Origin: Acanthamoeba lenticulata
Lineage: Eukaryota; Discosea; Longamoebia; Acanthamoebidae
NCBI GenBank assembly: GCA_002179805.1
Contig: NAVB01000709.1
Location: 1 to 30,234 of the forward strand
Length of the DNA stretch: 30,234 nt
Reading direction: 5' to 3'
In this document: positions 27,882-30,234 of the stretch, in pieces
Layout: each line of letters begins with the position of its first letter
Position numbering within the stretch: position 1 is the first letter of the stretch
Notes under the pieces: generated by a model
The model's input: the letters and a program-made list of their open reading frames with translations, nothing else
Databases searched by the model: none
What the model was told of the DNA's origin: nothing
Position numbers and translations under genes: made by a program

Positions 27882-30234
27882 TCATGAAGAGTGGGAGGGC
27901 GCGGCCGTGAGCGTGTTCTCCGGGACGGGGGTGATCGTGATGCCCGCACGGTACTCCGCCACAAGCGCCTTGACCAACTTGTTCACCCGCTCCACTTCCT
28001 CGCTCGTCTCCAAGAGCGGCGCCACCTAGGCGGCATGCGTCGTGAGCAAGGGCGCCATCATGATGGCGTTCGTGGTGGGCGAGGAAAGTGTACTCGTTCG
28101 GAGGAGGCGAGCTCCGACGTGGAGGCCAGCGAGAGGGTGGGGTAGTGTTGCCGGATGATGATGAGCACCTGCTCGGCCTCGAGCGTCTGCTCGGGATGCT
28201 CCGCGTACCACTCGTCCACCTTGGCGGTGTAGTGCATGATGATGTTGGACACGTTGTCCAGGCAGTGCATCATCGTCGTGTCGTGCAAGGCCGCTGGAGA
28301 CCATTAGACACGCACACTCGCATGAGTCACTCAACGCGCGCATGGCCATGCGTGCAGCGAGCGCCATGTACCCCACTCGACAAAGGCGCGCAGGAGGGTC
28401 GAGTTGTGGATGACCTCGTAGATGAGCTGGAAGTAGGCCGGGATGTCAACAAGCGGCTGCGTCCTGTAGAGCGGCTGCGCGGCCGCGCCAAACGAGCCGT
28501 AGCCGGCCGAGCGCGACATGGGCAGCGACGCTGCGGCTGCCTCGGCAACGGTGGTCGGCACCGGCGCGGACATCGTCGCCGCCGGGGCGAACGCCGCGCT
28601 CGTCGAGGCCGGCGCTGCTGCGGGCGTCGCGGCCGGTGAGGAAGATGACACGGACGACGAGCGCGAGCGCGGGATCGATGGCGGAGACGGGCCGGCGGCA
28701 AGCTGGGTGGAGGGGAAGATGCGGGGCCCAAAGGTGATGAACAGGTTGAGCAGCAGCACGACCTGCTTGGCCACGACCAGGATCTCGCTGGGGGCATCGC
28801 CCTCGGCGCCCTCTACGAGGGTGACAGCATCGCTGGAGCTGGACATGTCGTCTACGCTGCCGTGAAGGTCAATCGACATGCTCTGCCCGTCCTTGGACAA
28901 CGCCTGCAGCTAGTGGCAATTTGAGGAAAGTGAGTGTTTGAGTCCTTCCTCGACCAAGGAGGCCTTCTTGCAGGGACGCATGTGCGTGCGTATGTACCCG
29001 GGTCTCGCTGCAGATGACGCGGATGAGGGCCAGCAGGCAACTCCACAGCTCTTGCCAGTTGTAGGCCAGACGCACGCCCTCGTTCTTCTGGAACACGACC
29101 AACCGCCTGCGCTCGGCCCCGATCAACAGCCGCCCCCGCGCGCGTTAGTTGTCGTCGCCATCATCATCATCGCCAACAAAAAAAAAAAAGAGCGAACCGG
29201 ATAATATCCAGGCATGGGCAGAAGACCGCTGACGGCAGCCGCCGCTTCAGGTTCCCGCGCATGGTGCAGACCATAATGTCGATCAGCGCGCAGGCCAGCG
29301 GCTGCGTCTTTATCACGACGTTCCTCGCGGTCTTGGTCTGGTGAACGAAGCGCGCCGTGAGTCGAGGACCCGCAGCGAGCAGGCAGGGCAGGGCGGACGC
29401 ACCCTGCGGTAAACCGGGATCGCGGCGGCGAGGGCCGGATCGTGGAGGGCGCGGTTGATGGCCGAGTCGGCAGTCAGTCGCAGCAGCGAGTGGAGGCAGA
29501 ACTGGCCGTATTCGCGCTGACGCGCGTCCCGCATGTCCGGCAGCAGATACGCCGCGAAGCCCAGCAGCTGCACCACCATCTCCTGTTGTGACGTCGGCGT
29601 CGTCGGCACAGGCACAGCTGCAGAAGCCTTGCCTTCACCGCTAGCGGATTGGGCAGCGGAGGAATCGGCGGCCTTGTCCTTGTGCGCTTCGTCGGCCTCG
29701 GCCGCCTCGGTGGCAGCCACTGCAGCCGTCTCCGACGACATGCCAGGAGTCTCCTGGTGTGGCGCGTCACTGTTGGTTCCGCTTGTCGGCTTCGGCTCGA
29801 CAGAGCCTTCTTCGCCTTTGGCCTTGACCTCTCCTTCGTCGTCACCATCTTCATCATCTTCATCGTTGTTATCGTCGTCATCTTCCTCGTCCTCGTAGGC
29901 GCTCCCGGCTGCCACCGGGCCGTCGAGGCGTCGCTGGAACGTCACCCTCACCAGGTGGTACGCGTTCAGCAGCACCGCCCCCGTCTGATACGCGGAGATC
30001 CTACATCGTCGTCCGTGTCAACATGACCGGGCTCGCGCAGTCCATGACCAAGGGGTGGAGTGTTAAAGTGTAAAGGTGGCATACTTGGCGTAAGGGTCTT
30101 CTGTGGGAGCCGCGAACCAGCCCGAGAGGAACCCAGTCATGCGCGAAAGGATGGTCGGGTTGTGCTTCGGGTCGGTGATGAGCTCGTGATACATCCCGTT
30201 GCGCGCCTGGAGCGCTTTGGCCAGCACAGCCTGC
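27882..30234 (-). CDS. ARMH3 (C10orf76) homologue, DUF1741 family, 5' partial
   Basis: Exons 30085-30234 (cut by the window), 29403-30000, 29198-29337, 28998-29106, 28372-28903, 28094-28293 and 27882-28025 agree in phase and encode about 623 C-terminal residues ending at a TGA. Conserved blocks line up in order with human ARMH3: IKTQPLACALIDIMV, RRLVVFQKNEGVRLAYNWQ, ELWSCLLALIRVICSET, VVLLLNLFITFGPRIFPS, YFQLIYEVIHN, LEAEQVLIIIRQHYPTLSLA and VNKLVKAL. The animal protein is an armadillo-like helical Golgi protein that binds PI4KB and GBF1; the same role here is inferred. Two insertions differ from the animal protein: a strongly acidic run (about 29845-29907, D/E with N) followed by S/A/T-rich sequence, and a S/A/P-rich run at about 28530-28690. 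The N-terminal half lies beyond the right edge. Confidence 0.87.

Noticed and set aside
1..30234. Mobile elements, CRISPR arrays, bacterial operons or viral genes
   Set aside because: No transposase, integrase, reverse transcriptase, terminal repeats, spacer arrays or viral hallmark proteins were seen; the genes are all intron-bearing and eukaryotic.

Overview
The window looks like nuclear DNA of a free-living amoeba, most like Acanthamoeba. It is GC-rich and gene-dense on both strands, with short AT/T-rich introns that usually open with GTACGT/GTACGC-type donors. Gene content is eukaryotic: spliceosome-associated protein, Aurora kinase, BAR-RhoGAP, peroxisomal acyl-CoA oxidase. The genus is inferred from style and families, not from a search. 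I saw no tRNA or rRNA gene, transposon, CRISPR array or viral gene. All multi-exon models were built by hand by matching intron phase, and most totals close exactly on a stop codon.

Layout, left to right. (1) 39-1515 (+): CHERP-like SURP/CID splicing-associated protein, 5' end outside the window. (2) 1676-3989 (+): single-pass membrane protein with a glycosylated, DUF11/CARDB-like ectodomain. (3) 4494-5503 (+): small secreted protein of unknown family. (4) 6061-9150 (-): 702-aa acyl-CoA oxidase with an N-terminal PTS2 signal. (5) 9511-13933 (+): BAR-RhoGAP of the RICH/Nadrin type with an alpha-helical C-terminal half. (6) 14115-16650 (+): protein with two Ras-like domains in tandem followed by a PH domain. 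(7) 17038-22769 (-): 21-exon STAND ATPase (DUF4062, NACHT-like, kinesin-light-chain-type TPRs), nephrocystin-3-like. (8) 22954-25985 (-): long-chain acyl-CoA synthetase with an N-terminal membrane anchor. (9) 26243-27718 (+): Aurora-type kinase with a destruction box, tiny exons and a DWG in place of DFG. (10) 27882-30234 (-): C-terminal part of an ARMH3 (C10orf76) homologue.

Functional themes. Fatty-acid activation (ACSL) and the first step of peroxisomal beta-oxidation (acyl-CoA oxidase) both occur here, though not adjacent. Three genes concern small GTPases and membranes (BAR-RhoGAP, Ras-Ras-PH, ARMH3). The ACSL and Aurora genes diverge from a 257-bp spacer holding an E2F-type site inside an inverted repeat, fitting cell-cycle control of the kinase.

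The most unusual items are the Ras-Ras-PH protein (first G domain degenerate, second carrying Leu where Ras has Gln61), the DUF4062-STAND-TPR protein, three predicted GC-AG introns sharing the donor start GCAC, and the DWG Aurora kinase.
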